Of a stretch of DNA of 64,000 nt, positions 27,144 to 38,105 are shown piece after piece. The stretch is from assembly GCA_039707465.1 (NCBI GenBank), contig CM077658.1, positions 19,145,732-19,209,731 on the forward strand, read 5' to 3'. The position numbers were made by a program, and so were the translations under genes. Within the stretch, counting starts at the first letter, position 1. Every line of letters begins with the position of its first letter. A model generated the notes under the pieces. The model was given only the letters and a program-made list of their open reading frames with translations. It was not told the origin of the DNA and did no database searches. Source of the DNA: Rhabdophis nuchalis. Taxonomy: Eukaryota > Chordata > Lepidosauria > Squamata > Natricidae.

Positions 27144-27289
27144 TATTGGTATGTTAAAAAAGCATGTTATTTTCGTCAAAGCTTTGAACTTTTCAATATG
27201 ACTTAACGCTGGCTCTTTTACAATATGACAGCACCAAGTTCACGCCAGTATGTTGCAATGTGAGTGGCTTTTTTTTCTTTCTTGGCAAT

Positions 27290-28120
27290 CATTATTTTAT
27301 TGCGTCCTACGACTTATGGGTTCCAGCTATAGTTCTTGCTTTCAAGTACTGTGATTCCCTGACGACCCTATGAATTGTTGATTAGATTTCCTTTGATTCA
27401 GTTGATTACCGTGAATAATAGGGCAAGGAATGCTATCAGCATTTTGACTTTAACTATAACTGTTACAATTAATTATAGGTTTAATTAGCATACATGCCTG
27501 GCAGCAGAGAATATAACATTTCATAGTTAACAGATGACCCTGAAGCTTTAGCAGGAAGTATGACACCAAAGCTCTACGATGGAGAATTATTAATAAATGG
27601 CTTCCATTGTTTGATGTCCTTATTTATACAAATTAGCAAGCACTACATAATCAACTTAAACTGTATAATTTATAATAATTGATTTCATTTTGACTGACCA
27701 CCGGTCAGTCTCTGGAAGAAAAATGGCCCTATTAGGATAACTTTAATCCTAAACATAGCTAATGAATCCTATTACTTTAAGGTCATATTTGAAGCTTTTG
27801 TTAATTGTCAGAACCATTTTAAATTGATTAGAGCTAAATTAAATCAATGTAATGTTTAGAGAAAACAATATTTCTAATGGATGAGGCTGGGCTGACCTCG
27901 AATAAACATATTTATCAACCGATTTCAGTGAATGAGATGGCTACCAGCCGGCCTCATAATTCATGATTGTCTATAATATGGGAAATGTCACTATCTCGGC
28001 AATTAATTATGTCAGGTTATAAATCTGTTGTTTACCGTCCACCGTTTGCCAGCCAGAAAACTTTGACAATTTAGAAAGCAAATGGGCTGGGTAAGGGCCT
28101 AACATATTTTAATATATGAA
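27290..28120. promoter_or_regulatory. Candidate conserved noncoding element block
   Basis: About 800 bases of single-copy, AT-rich DNA without repeats, dense in TAATTA, AATTAAT and ATTAAC cores, plus the near-palindrome GACTGACCACCGGTCAGTC (27692-27710). Such texture is typical of deeply conserved developmental enhancers, which are expected between CYLD and SALL1. Conservation itself cannot be seen here. Confidence 0.4.
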
Positions 28121-28269
28121 GTTTAAAAAAGAAAAAAAGGAGTGGGGAAGTCTAGAAGCCAAACTTCTGTTTTGGGTTAATATATATATTCTTAAATATC
28201 AAGCAAGAAAAATTATCCTAAGAAATGTTCCCATCACCTGTCTAGATAGTGAGATGGGCAAGATATAAA

Positions 28270-28372
28270 GCGAATGAATGAATGAATGAATGAATGAATG
28301 AATGAAGGAAGGAAGGAAGGAAGGAAGGAAGGAAGGAAGGTAGGTAGGTATATAAGTAAATAAATAAATAAT
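28270..28372 (+). repeat. GAAT / GAAG / GTAG / AAAT microsatellite
   Basis: Successive blocks GAAT (x8), GAAG (x9), GTAG (x3) and AAAT. Minus-strand FLPS repeats are its translation. Confidence 0.95.
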
Positions 28373-28464
28373 GCATGCAAACTTGTAATAACTGGATCTC
28401 TGCCTTCAGATTGTGTTTTCCACAACCCTGGGATGTGGAAAAGGTGTTGAAGGAAGAGAGCATG

Positions 28465-28512
28465 GAATAATGAAGCTGGAAGGGACCTTGGAGGTCTTCT
28501 AATCCAACCCTG
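28465..28512 (-). mobile_element. CR1 3'-end fragment
   Basis: TGGAAGGGACCTTGGAGGTC followed by TTCTAATCCAACCC. Only the terminal 50 bases. Confidence 0.65.
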
Positions 28513-28655
28513 AGAGACGTAAGTCAGTGCAGCCAATGGGCAATGCATCAAAAAAGAGATCCATGCAAACTGGTTGAGATGCCGGCCTCAGGATCCCCAA
28601 GGTCTCCAACTGGAGGAGAATCCTAAAGAATCCCATCCTGGAGCCCACTACAATA

Positions 28656-29088
28656 CAGGTAGTCCTCAACTTATGACCTCAATTTACTGTCGCTCAGCGA
28701 GACAGTTGTTGAATGAGTTCCCCCTCCCCCTTTTATGACCGTTCTTGCCACCAGTGTTGCAAATTTCACCTCATTTTACAACCTTGCTTGCCATTGTCAA
28801 GAGAATTCACTGCGGTTGTTCAGTTAGTAACACAGTTGCTAAGTGAATCCAGCTCCCCCCATTGAGTTTTGTTTGTCCGAAGGTTACAAAAGGGGGTCGC
28901 ATGACCCCCCGGGACACTGCAACCATCCTAAATACATGCCAGTTGCCAAGCATTTGAATTTTGATCACGTGATCTCGGGGCAACTTCAGTGGTCGTAAGT
29001 GTGAAAAATGGTCATAAATCACTTTTTTCCTGTGCGGTTGTAACTTTGAGTGGTCACTAGGCAAACTATTGTAAATTAAGGACTATCA
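28656..29088 (+). mobile_element. Tigger/pogo-like MITE, near full length
   Basis: Starts CAGGTAGTCCTCAACTTATG after TA. Contains TCAGCGAGACAGTTGTTG, GATCACGTGATCTCGGGG and GGTCACTAGGCAAACTATTG, and ends GTAAATTAAGGACTATCAA, an imperfect inverted copy of the start. Confidence 0.75.
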
Positions 29089-29089
29089 A

Positions 29090-29172
29090 TGATGTGGCAG
29101 CTCAGTGGCTAAAATGCTGAGCTTGTCGATCAGAAAGGTCGGCAGTTTGGCGGTTCGAATCCCTGATTGTTC
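29090..29172 (+). mobile_element. Sauria-type SINE, tRNA-like head only
   Basis: Has the box A-like stretch GCTCAGTGGCTAAAATGCTG and box B GGTTCGAATCCC, then breaks off into an inverted CR1 piece (29173-29286). Not a functional tRNA gene: no cloverleaf acceptor stem. Confidence 0.75.
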
Positions 29173-29286
29173 TAACTATCTGGAAATTTGTCCTTAGTTC
29201 CAGGTTGCCTCTCTCCTTGATTAGTTTCCACCCATTGCTTCTTGTCCTGCCTTCAGGTGCTTTGGAGAATAGGTTGACCATATTCT
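29173..29286 (-). mobile_element. CR1 fragment between two SINE copies
   Basis: TTGTCCTTAGTTCCAGGTTG, TTTCCACCCATTGCTTCTTG and CAGGTGCTTTGGAGAATAGG match the inverted CR1 copy at 17800-18610. Confidence 0.7.
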
Positions 29287-29289
29287 TTG

Positions 29290-29640
29290 TGGAAGGAACG
29301 CAGTGGCTCAGTGGCTAAGACACTGAGCTTGTCGATCAGAAAGGTTGGCGGTTCGAATCCCTAGCGCCGCGTAACGGAGTCAGCTCCTGTTACTTGTCCC
29401 AGCTTCTGCCAACCTAGCAGTTCAAAAGCACGTAAAAAATGCAAGTAGAAAAATAGGAACCAGCTTTGGTGGGAAGGTAGCAGCATTCTGTGCGCCTTTG
29501 GTGTTGAGTCATGCCGGCCACATGATCGTGGAGATGTCTTCGGACAGCACTGGCTCTTCGGCTTTGAAACAGAGATGAGCACCGCCCCCTAGAGTCAGGA
29601 ATGACCAGCACATATGTGTGAGGGGAACCTTTACCTTTTT
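29290..29640 (+). mobile_element. Full-length Sauria-type SINE
   Basis: Head CAGTGGCTCAGTGGCTAAGA with box B GGTTCGAATCCC, body GTAACGGAGTCAGCTCCTGT, GTCATGCCGGCCACATGATC, GACAGCACTGGCTCTTCGGC, and tail GGGGAACCTTTACCTTTTTC. The tRNA head plus Bov-B-like tail identifies it as a Sauria SINE, mobilised by Bov-B. Inverted full copy at 53540-53885. Confidence 0.8.
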
Positions 29641-29644
29641 CCTA

Positions 29645-30135
29645 ATTCTTTGCATCTTTGGCTGTCTTCCCTCTGCCTTGTTTATTTATTCATTAGGACT
29701 TTTATTTAGCCAGGGACAGGGAAACGAGGACTGAGTCTATCTGTGAATGCTTCCTTTTGGCTGCTTTTCAAAACTTAATAACTTTACCAGCAGCGACTCA
29801 GACCCTGTTTGGCCTCTGAATTATTACTGTGGGATGAAACATTTCTTTAACCAAACCAGTCCTTTAATATCCCCCTCACCCCCCATCTCTGTTATTAGAT
29901 GGACAAATGAATTTTCGCTTTGAACATAACATGCGGCATTGTCTGAAAATTGCCAGTATGAACCGAAGTTGGCAGGTGCTTTCGGCCTCTCCTCGCCGGT
30001 GATTGTCATTTATTATATGTTGCACCTTTATCTGTCAAACGTCGCTCGGCACGATATTGATTTGTGTCTGCTTGCACTCAAAGGTCACTTTGATCAACAT
30101 ACTACAAAACCAGAAAAAGTAGGCTTCTGACATTT
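29645..30135. promoter_or_regulatory. Candidate conserved noncoding element block
   Basis: Single-copy DNA with TTTATTTATTCATTAGG, AACTTAATAACTTTACC, and GGTCACTTTGATCAAC. No repeats or exon signals. Called on texture and position only. Confidence 0.3.
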
Positions 30136-30234
30136 CATTACCTGGGCTGGGGTGGAGGGAGAAACCAGGGCCCTAAAATAAATAAGAATATGTTTGAGAA
30201 TCGAACGGAGTGGAGGGACTATAATTAAGAAAAA

Positions 30235-30585
30235 GACTACTCTTGGAGGTTAAAGGAGGAGGAGGAGGGGGGGGAGGACTAAGGGGTCCTTGGTATTCTC
30301 TGAGTTTCTTTTCTTGCAGGCATTTCATGACCCAACTAGGTAACATCATCAGTGCTACCGTAGAAGGGACTGGGGTGTGTGGAATGGAGGAGGAAGAGGA
30401 GGAGGACTGGGGGTCCTTGGTGTTCTTTGGGGGGGTTTTTTTGCAGACATTTCATGATTCAACTAGGTAACATCATCAGTGCTAGAAGGGACTGGGGTGT
30501 GTGGAATGGAGGAGGAAGAGGAGGAGGGTTAGGGGGGGAGGAAGAGGAAGGAGGGGGAGGAGGAAGAGGATATTGGAGTCCTAGT
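30235..30585 (+). repeat. Purine-rich tract with a ~130-base tandem duplication
   Basis: Two direct copies of a unit with TTCATGACCCAACTAGGTAA / TTCATGATTCAACTAGGTAA, CATCATCAGTGCTA and GGGACTGGGGTGTGTGGAAT, each ending in GGAGGAAGAGGAGG. Start of a VNTR-like minisatellite. Confidence 0.8.
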
Positions 30586-30589
30586 TGCT

Positions 30590-31285
30590 CACTTAAATAT
30601 GAGCCAGCGTTGTGCTGCAGCCATCAAAAAAGCCAATGCAATCCTCTGAGGCTGCTTTAACCAAAGGGATAAATTAAGATGAGGTGGCATCTTAGTACTG
30701 CTTTATAAGGCCTTGATAAGACCATGCTTGGAGTTCAGCATCCAGTTTCAGTCAACCACAATATAAAAAGTTGTTGAGACTCTGGAATGAGTGCAGAGAA
30801 GCACAAGACGGATGATTAGGGGACTGGAGGGTAAAACATATGGAGAATGGTTGAAGGAAGTGGGTATGCAGGAAGGATTAGGGAGTGACATAATAGCACT
30901 GTTCCAATATTGGAGGGGCAGCCCCAAAGAAGAGGGAGTCAATCTATCCTCCAAAGCACCTGAAGGCAGGACAAGAAGTAATGGATGGAAACTAATCAAG
31001 GAGAGAAGCAACCTAGTGATATAGCCTTTATTGTCATCGTACATCATATATACATCAGAATTGGTTAAAAACCTAGAACTAACGAGAAATTTCCAAACAG
31101 AATAATCAACCAGTGGAACAGCTTGCCTCCAGAAGTTATGGGTGCTTCATCACTGGAGGCTTTTAAGAAGAGATTGGACAGCCATTTATGCCTGAAATGA
31201 TATAACGTCTTCCGTTTGAGCACGGGGTTCGACTAGAAGACCTCCAAGATCCCTTCCAACTGTGATAGTGTTCTATGTTCTCAAT
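30590..31285 (+). mobile_element. CR1 LINE 3' region
   Basis: GACCATGCTTGGAGTTCAGC, GAGTGCAGAGAAGCACAAGA, CTCCAAAGCACCTGAAGGCA, ATTGGACAGCCATTTATG and CTAGAAGACCTCCAAGATCC. The order equals the CR1 3' part in reptiles and birds. ORF remnants: EEGVNLSSKAPEGRTRSNGW. A short LINE-end fragment sits inside at about 31020-31075. Confidence 0.85.
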
Positions 31286-31683
31286 GCCTTCTCTTTGGAA
31301 TGAGTGTTTGCCGGGGGACTGCTGGAGAGAGAATGGCAGAACAACCATTTCAAGCAAGACATGCGCATACATTCCTTGGGCCCTTGAAACCAAATCATTG
31401 CAGTGTTCGGTCCACTTCAGATTCTTCTTATCCTCAATTGAAGATAGCAGAAACTGTTTCATCGCCTACAGCACTAAACTGATGATTATCTGGGGTGTCA
31501 GCTGAACATGTTCAGCCTACAGCTATGTTTATAACATCAAATAGCAAAGTTTGACTAGCTGTTCCCTTTGATTGCTATCATGGGTTGCATTCGGTCTCTT
31601 TGTTTTGGGGTCCCTGTTTCAGATTTTGAGGATGGGTTAAGCTGGTTGTGACAATTAATGATCACTATTCATTTTATGGACCT

Positions 31684-32050
31684 GCAGTCAAGATATTGGG
31701 ACTCCAGAAAGAGTGCAGAGAAGACCAACGAAGATGATTAAGGAACTGAAAGCTAAAACACACGAAGAATGGTTGCAGGAATTGGGTCAATCTAGTTTAA
31801 TGAGAAGAAAGTTTAATGAAAAGTGACATGATGATAGTGTTCTGATATCTCATGGGCTGCCACAAAGAAGAGGGGGCCAACCTATTCTCCAAAGCACCTG
31901 AGGGCAGGACAAGAAGCAATGGATGGAAACTAATCCATTATATAAGGTTCCTGCCCACGCAGGGGGTTGGACTAGAAGACCTACAAGGTCCCTTCCAACT
32001 CTGCTATTGTATTGTATTGTATTGTATTGTATTTCCTGATTCTAGTCATG
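31684..32050 (+). mobile_element. CR1 LINE 3' end with ATTGT tail
   Basis: GAGTGCAGAGAAGACCAACG, TATTCTCCAAAGCACCTGAG, then GGTTGGACTAGAAGACCTAC and CCTTCCAACTCTGC followed by five ATTGT units: the typical CR1 3' terminus with its short tandem end. Internal deletion removes most of the middle. Confidence 0.85.
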
Positions 32051-32189
32051 TGGCACATGATCAGTAATAATAAAATATGTAAGCCTCTTAAGAGTTTTAT
32101 TGCAATTTCAACATCTTAAAAACTTGTGCACATTAATTCTCTGTGCCTACTCAAGATTTTTTTGAGAAGTTCTGTATAGCTATGTCTAT

Positions 32190-32735
32190 GTTTAATCAAG
32201 GAGGGAACCAACCTAAAACTAAGGAGGACTCTCCTAACAATGAAAACAAACAGTGGAACAGCTTGCCTCCAGAGGTTCTGGGTGCTCCATCACTGGAAGC
32301 TTTTAAGAAGAGATTGGACAGCCATTTGTCTAACGTGGCATAGGGCCATGATGGTGAACCTCTGGCACGTGTGCCAGAGGTGGCACGCAGAGCCCTCTCT
32401 ATGGGCACATGCACCATTGCCAGCTGCTCTTCTGATTTCTGACGCATATGAAAAAAACGGCCCAAAAACGGCCTGAAAATGATCCCAAAAATGATCCCCA
32501 AATGGCTCAGGAAACAGCGGGAAAATGGCCTTTAAAACAGCCCAAAAACAGGCATGCGCACCCCAACCAGCTGATCTTCGGTTTTCTGGTGCTCTGGCCC
32601 ACGCACATGCATGTGTGTTCTGATTTGGGTACTAGGTGCCGAAAAGATTTGCCATCACTGGTATAGGCTCTCCTGCTTGAGTAGGGGGCTGGACTAGAAG
32701 ACCTCCAAGGTCCCTTCCCACTCTGTTCCTCTGTT
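32190..32735 (+). mobile_element. CR1 LINE 3' end interrupted by hAT MITE
   Basis: Left part GGGAACCAACCTAAAACTAA to GATTGGACAGCCATTTGTC; right part CTCCTGCTTGAGTAGGGGGC to AGGTCCCTTCCCACTCTG. Interrupted at 32346-32660. Confidence 0.85.
32346..32660 (+). mobile_element. Nonautonomous hAT element in CR1
   Basis: Ends CCATGATGGTGAACCTCTGG and GATTTGCCATCACTG. Flanks GCATAGGG (32338-32345) and GTATAGGC (32661-32668) match at 6 of 8, consistent with an old 8-bp duplication. Interior has repeated AAAACGGCC / AAATGATCCC. Confidence 0.85.
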
Positions 32736-32999
32736 CTTTTGTTGCTCCAATGCTTTCTTTCCTCCCTTTCTTATCCCACAGTTGCCAAAGACTGAAACGT
32801 TAAAAGAGAAGCGTTTTTCCTACTTTTTTTCAAGAACCTTATATTCGTTCCCCAACTCCCGGGTACCATCCTCTGATTTGTTTTCCAGTTTCGCCACTTA
32901 GCTCCAAATCCGAAATAACAACCCCTTTGGGAAGTGCTCAAGAGACTTTTACAAATTTAGTCATTCATCTTTTTATATATATTTTTTTGCACCTTTGGA

Positions 33000-33420
33000 A
33001 CATTAGAATTTTAAATTGCAAATTGCCCAGCGTGTGCATCCCAGAACGTAGTTCTACGTTAATAGAGCAAATCGCGAACAAATTCTGACCGATTCAAGCA
33101 AGGCAGAAAAGAGGAGACAGATCGCAAGAGCGAGACATTTTCTTGTCACACAAACCGCTGGTGGCTTTTCTTTGCTTGCTTGCTCACTTGCTTAATTAGC
33201 CCAAAGCTGAAGTTTCCAGGTCTTTCAAAAGGGGCCGTTAATTCCTCCCCTCCTCAGTTTTTGCATATGACATTAATGCAGCTGGAGCCGGTGTCAATCA
33301 TATCGTATTGACTCTCCAACTTGTAAACAAAGACACGAGACAATTACAGGTTCAATAAAATCACTGCCTTTGCCAAGACCTGCCAATTTACTCTCTATGG
33401 CTCAGGAGACAAAGACTTCC
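33000..33420. promoter_or_regulatory. Candidate conserved noncoding element block
   Basis: Single-copy; cores TTTGCATATGACATTAATG, CTTAATTAGCCC, GTAAACAAAG and CAATCATATC. Ends at a C run at 33420-33430. Texture of a developmental enhancer; untested. Confidence 0.35.
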
Positions 33421-33654
33421 CCCCCCCCCAAAAAAAGAGGCAACATCGAGGGAGGGGGCAGGGGGGAATGAGAAGAAACTTCTCCTCTTATACTAAGCAA
33501 AATACACCCTCTGCTATTGCAAAAAATAAATTCAAAAAACCACACCAGCTCTGTTTGCAAAAAGAAGGAATCTGGAGTGGTCTTGTGGACACTGTTCTTC
33601 TTTCAGGTTGCTGAAAAACAACATTAACAATGTTGAAAGTTCCCATCAGGCTTT

Positions 33655-34335
33655 GTTGTTGTTGTTAGTTGCAAAGTCGTGTCTGGCCCATCGCCACCCC
33701 ATGGACGACATTCCTCTAAGCCTTCCTGTCCTCTACCATCCTCTGGACTGCTTTAGTGACTCCATCCAGCCATATTCTGCCATCCCCTTCTTCTGCTGCC
33801 CTCCATCGTTCCCAGTATTAGGCTCTTCTCCAGCGAGTCCTTCCTTCTCATTAGGTGGCCAAAGTACTTGAGTTTCCTCTTCAGGATCTTGTGAAGATTC
33901 TTCTAAAGAGCAGTCAGGGTTGATCTCCTCTAGGACTGACCGGTTTGATCGCCATGCAGTCCAAGGGACTTGCAGGAGTCTTCTCCAGCACCCTAGTTGG
34001 TCTCAATTCTTTGGTGCTCAGCCTTCCTTATGGTCCAACTTTCACAGCCATATGTTGCAACTGGGGAAACCACAGCCTTGACTATAAGCACTTTTGTTGG
34101 CAAGGTGATGTCTCTGCTTTTTAGGATGCTGTCTAGATTTGCCATCGCTTTCCTCCCCAGGAGCAAGCGTCTTTTAATTTCTTTGGCTGCAGTCCCCATC
34201 TGTAGTGATCTTGGAAGCCAGGAAAATAAAATCTGTCACCACCTCCATTTCTTCCCCATCTATTTGTCAGGAATTGAGAGGGCTGGATGCCATGATCTTA
34301 GTTTTCTTAATGTTGAGTTTCAAGGCTTAAAAAGT
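33655..34335 (-). mobile_element. Bov-B (RTE) LINE, reverse transcriptase C-terminal part
   Basis: Minus-strand translation includes GTAAKEIKRRLLLGRKAMAN, LDSILKSRDITLPTKVLIVK and AVVSPVATYGCESWTIRKAE, a hallmark stretch of Bov-B RT, and then the shared 3' terminal part (GCTGGATGGAGTCACTAAAG). About 680 bases; frames are broken. Confidence 0.9.
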
Positions 34336-34429
34336 TATTTTTGAAAAATAACTATTTTTGGAGAGAGGAAGAGCTCTAAGAATTGGGAATGCAGGCTAGC
34401 TTAAAAAGTGCCCCTTTTAACCACTGACT

Positions 34430-34810
34430 CTAATTTCTTTGGGGCAGGGTTATTTATTTGTTTGGATCCCACCTTTATTTTCTTTAAAAGTAACTGAGAA
34501 CGTATCTGGCACACCTTTCTCCTCCTGTTTTCCCCACAACAAGGGGTTGTCACCCAGTTGGCTTTCATGCTTAAAATGTGACTAGAATTCCTCATCTCCT
34601 GGTGATTGGCTCAAGGTCACCCACCCAGATTTCATCTTAAATCAGGACTAGAACTCACCACCTCCTGGTGATTGGCTTAAAATCACCCAGTTGGCTTTCA
34701 TATCTAAAATGGGACTAGAATTCTTCGTCTCCTGGTTATTTGCCCAAAGTCACCCAGCCCTCTTTGATGGCTAAGGCAGACTAGAACTCCTGGCTTCTAG
34801 CCTGGTACCT
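34430..34810 (-). repeat. MIR-type SINE, inverted, with internal tandem copies
   Basis: Ends with TTTGTTTGGATCCCACC and AACAAGGGGTTGTCACCC (inverse of 395-540). A unit of about 65-75 bases with GACTAGAATTCCTCATCTCC, GGTGATTGGCTCAAGGTCAC and CCCAGTTGGCTTTCAT occurs about four times in a row. Confidence 0.6.
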
Positions 34811-35985
34811 CATCCGCTTGTCCAAACTTTCATTTGTCGGATATTTTACTGTTGATTGAACTCTTCCTGAAAGTTGACCAATTAATAATTGAAGCCGGCC
34901 TGACTGCTCTCAATCTCCAAGGCCCCAATTTCAGCGTGGCAGCCAAAAACTTACAAAATCTGCAAATGTATAGATATGGTTGTTTTTGTTTTACTTTCTC
35001 CCCCCTCCCCCTTCTACATAACATGTGATCTCACACGCGGTCCCTCCCTCCCTCCCTCCCTCCCTCCCTCCCTGCATGTATTAAACAAATTGCACAGCTG
35101 AATAGCTTTTCTTAAAAACTGGACATTCACCAAAAAAAAGAAGTTTGGCAGGAAAGACAATTCAGCGTTCTTCTTTTAACAATGGACTGACTGACTGGCA
35201 CATTTGAAATGCAAGGGGAATTTTTTTCCCCCCTGCGTCTTTGTTCCTCTTTTCGCCCTTTGAGCTGATATAGGAGAACAATGGGAAACAGCTGGGACAG
35301 GAAAACATTTGAGGTTTAGATTTCCAAAGCCAGCAAGAAGTCTGCCTGCCAGTTTGCATCTCCTGCCTTGGAGGAGGAGGGGGGGGGGTTGTAATTGGCA
35401 ACTGAGCTAGGGTGTTTTTGGGGGGTGGGGGAAGCCCGGAGGGGGGGAGAGGAACAAGAGAAATACAATCCATATTTTTAAATCAAACATTACATATTTA
35501 TTAATGTGCAGCTGTCCTTTTGTTGTGCGTGATTGCTACACCCTCCACGCCTGTTGGATGTAACACACTCTGTCCATTGGAGGGGAGGGGGGGGGAGAGA
35601 AATGGTCTTCTGGAGTTGGGATGAGTTTCCAAGAATGGAAGAAATGGGAAGAAGGAGGTTTTTCAGGGCAAAACATGGGACGAGACATGTACCTCGAGGT
35701 GATTTGATTAAAGCCACACCTCCTCTTTATCCTGCTTGGGGCAGCGGCAGGGGTGGGGGGCGTGATTCAGTTTTCTGCTGCAGAAGTCAATCTATACCTC
35801 CCCCCTTCAGTCCTGCTCATCCATTGAATCTGTCCTTTCATTCAGATAAATATTCAGGCAGAGGGGTGCTTTATTAGCCAGGATTCAGCTGTCTTCTAGT
35901 GGGGCCTGGCTTGTCAATTTTCCAGTCCCCTTTTTCTACTCCAGATGGACACGAATGGAGATACGGCCACCCTTTATGGGAGGGG
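34811..35985. other. Intergenic DNA with short homopolymer-rich repeats
   Basis: A CCCT block (35040-35074), G runs near 35385 and 35440, and otherwise single-copy DNA. No exon recognised; open frames on both strands are short and G/P-rich. Confidence 0.5.
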
Positions 35986-36368
35986 GGGGAAATAGGGAAG
36001 GGAGGAAGAGGAAGGAAGGAAGGAAGGAAGGAAGGAAGGAAAAATAAGAGAAAAGGGGGAGGGAAGGAGAAAGGAAGGAAGAATAGTGGAAGGAAGTATA
36101 GGAGAAAGGAAAGAAGGAAGGGAGGGGGGGAAATAGAGAATGTAGGAAGAAGAAGGAAGGAAAAAAGGAAGGAAGCATAAGAGAAAAGGGGGAGAGAAGG
36201 AGAAAGGAAGAAAGAAAGGAAGAATAAAGATAGGAGAAAGGAAAAAAGGAAGGAGAGGAAGGAGAAGAGAAAGGGAGGGAGGGAGGAAGACTAGAGGAGA
36301 GAGGGAGGGAGGGAGGGAGGGAGGGAGGGAGGAAGGAAGGAAGGAAGGAAGGAAGGAAGGAAGGAAAT
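35986..36368 (+). repeat. GGAA/GGGA purine tract
   Basis: About 380 bases of almost pure purine on the + strand, with clean GGAA blocks (36012-36039, 36331-36365) and GGGA (36300-36331). Mirror symmetry suits H-DNA. Ser/Pro/Leu-rich minus-strand frames are its translation. Confidence 0.95.
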
Positions 36369-36599
36369 TCAACTCCAACAGCTGCAGGAGCTGAACTGTT
36401 TCGCTTTCCTGATAAACTTTCCAAGCTCACTGGTTTTATTTGGAGTTTGGACTTGCCAAATGTCTTCTTCTTTCTTCCCTTGTTTCCTAATGCAAACGGG
36501 GACCCTGGAACATACGCCATGCTTAATAAAGAACAAAAAAGAAGGACTGGGAGGATGTGAAGAAAGCCAAGGCAAACAACTCCCAGGACTACTTAAACT

Positions 36600-36905
36600 C
36601 CGTCTTGATCTTCTCCTCCAGAGGAAAGTTTGCAGCCCAACTCACCAAAGATTCCCGCCCGGTTCGTTTCTTCCGGGGTTTGGCATTGTCAATTTCCATT
36701 GACTGCCAACTAAAAGGCGCACTTTATCATCATTTGTCTGGCGCAGAAACCGTCTTTGATGCTGCCTTGATTCCTCCTGGGCTGGAGCTGTCATAACTTC
36801 ATTGGCTTTATAGGGGCGAATCCCGCTTCCCAGCCCCCTCGGTAATTGCCTAATAGACTCTGTTGGCTTTTAATATTTGTTATGCTGTGTGCAGAAAAAA
36901 AATAT
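36600..36905. promoter_or_regulatory. Candidate conserved noncoding element
   Basis: Single-copy, with AAAGGCGCACTTTATCATC, AATTTCCATTGACTGCC, GGTAATTGCCTAATAG and TAATATTTGTTATG. No repeat signature. Called on texture only. Confidence 0.3.
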
Positions 36906-37104
36906 AGCTGTTGACACGACAAGGAAGGGATGAATAGGAGCTCCAGTGTCTTCAGGTTGGTTGCCAAATATGCATCCAGGGGCAAGGAGGATTTGCAGAA
37001 GAGACCGGGGGGGGGGGGGCAGTAGTCAGATCCTTTACTCCTCATCTACTTCCTGTTTTCCACTCATGCGTTCATAGTTCTTCCCATAGTACTTTCCACT
37101 GGGT

Positions 37105-38105
37105 AGGTACCTACATACATACCGAATAGAGCTGGATGGGATCTTGGAGGTCTTCTAGTCCAGCCCACAGCTCAAGGAGGAGACCCTACACAATTTCAGA
37201 CAAGGGACAGTCCAGTTTCTGCTTAAAAGCCTCCAGTGGTGGTGATGATGATGATGATGATGATGATCATGATCATGATGATGATGATGATTATTATTAT
37301 TAATTAAATTTTTATACCGCCCTTCTCCGTTCCGGGACTCAGGGCAGTGTACAGGCACTAATAAATGTCAATGATATAAAACATAAAATACAGCTAAAAA
37401 TCTATTAAATAGCTAGCCTGACTAAAATCCTGTTAAAAACCCTTACTAAAAAACCCTTACTAAAACAATTTAAAAACTACGCCAGGCCGGCCACACGAAA
37501 CAAATGGGTATTCAAGGCCCGATGGAACTGGCGCAGGTCCGTGATTGTCTGTAGGTCAGGGGGTAGGTCATTCCAGAGGGCAGGAGCAGCCACGGAGAAG
37601 GCTCTCCCCCTGGGGGTCGCCAGCCGGCATTGCCTGGCCGACAGCACCCTGAGGAGGCCCTCTCTGTGGGAGCGGACTGGTCGGTGGGAGGTATTTGGTA
37701 GCAGGAGGCGGTCTTGCAGATAACCGGGTCCCTTGCCATGGAGCGCTTTGAAGGTGGTTACTAATACCTTGAAGCGCCCCCGGAAAGCCACAGGCAGCCA
37801 GTGCAGCTGGCGCAGGAGAGGTGTCACGTGGGAGCATCTAGACGCTCCCAGAATCCCCCGCGTGGCCGCATTCACAACTTCTGATGGCAAATCGTTCCAC
37901 CGGTTCATTGTCCTCACCGTTAGGAAGTTTCTCCTTACTTCTAGGTTGCTTCTCTCCTTGATTATTTTCCATGCTTTGTTTCTTGTCTTGGCTTCTGGCG
38001 CTTTGGAACGCCCCTCTTCTTTCTGGGAGCCCCTCAAATATTGGAACACTGCTCTCCTATCACCCTTGATCCTCTCAAGGTTCCAAGTAATAAATCCATA
38101 GCAAG
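37105..38105 (-). mobile_element. CR1 LINE split by an inverted L2-like LINE
   Basis: CR1 pieces at 37130-37240 (GGATCTTGGAGGTCTTCTAG) and 37875-38105 (TCTGATGGCAAATCGTTCCA, TGATTATTTTCCATGCTTTG). Between them a GAT/ATT microsatellite and an L2-like 3' part (37300-37875). Both LINEs lie on the minus strand. Confidence 0.8.
37300..37875 (-). mobile_element. L2-like LINE, ORF C-terminus and 3' end
   Basis: Minus strand reads LLRQLHWLPVAFRGRFKVLV, TTFKALHGKGPGYLQDRLLL, SVAAPALWNDLPPDLQTITD and LNTHLF, the conserved C-terminal order HWLPV..R..FK..V..FKALHG..P.YL of L2/Rex-type LINE proteins. The 3' end TTTTATACCGCCCTTCTCC leads into ATT and GAT microsatellite at 37245-37300. Confidence 0.85.

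Noticed and set aside
29090..29360. tRNA-like box A and box B sequences
   Set aside because: They are heads of SINEs followed by SINE bodies; no acceptor-stem pairing, so not tRNA genes. Same for 53540-53885, 55612-55728, 57265-57490 and 59757-60000.
35936..36520. 194-codon Ser/Pro/Leu frame on -
   Set aside because: Translation of the GGAA/GGGA tract.
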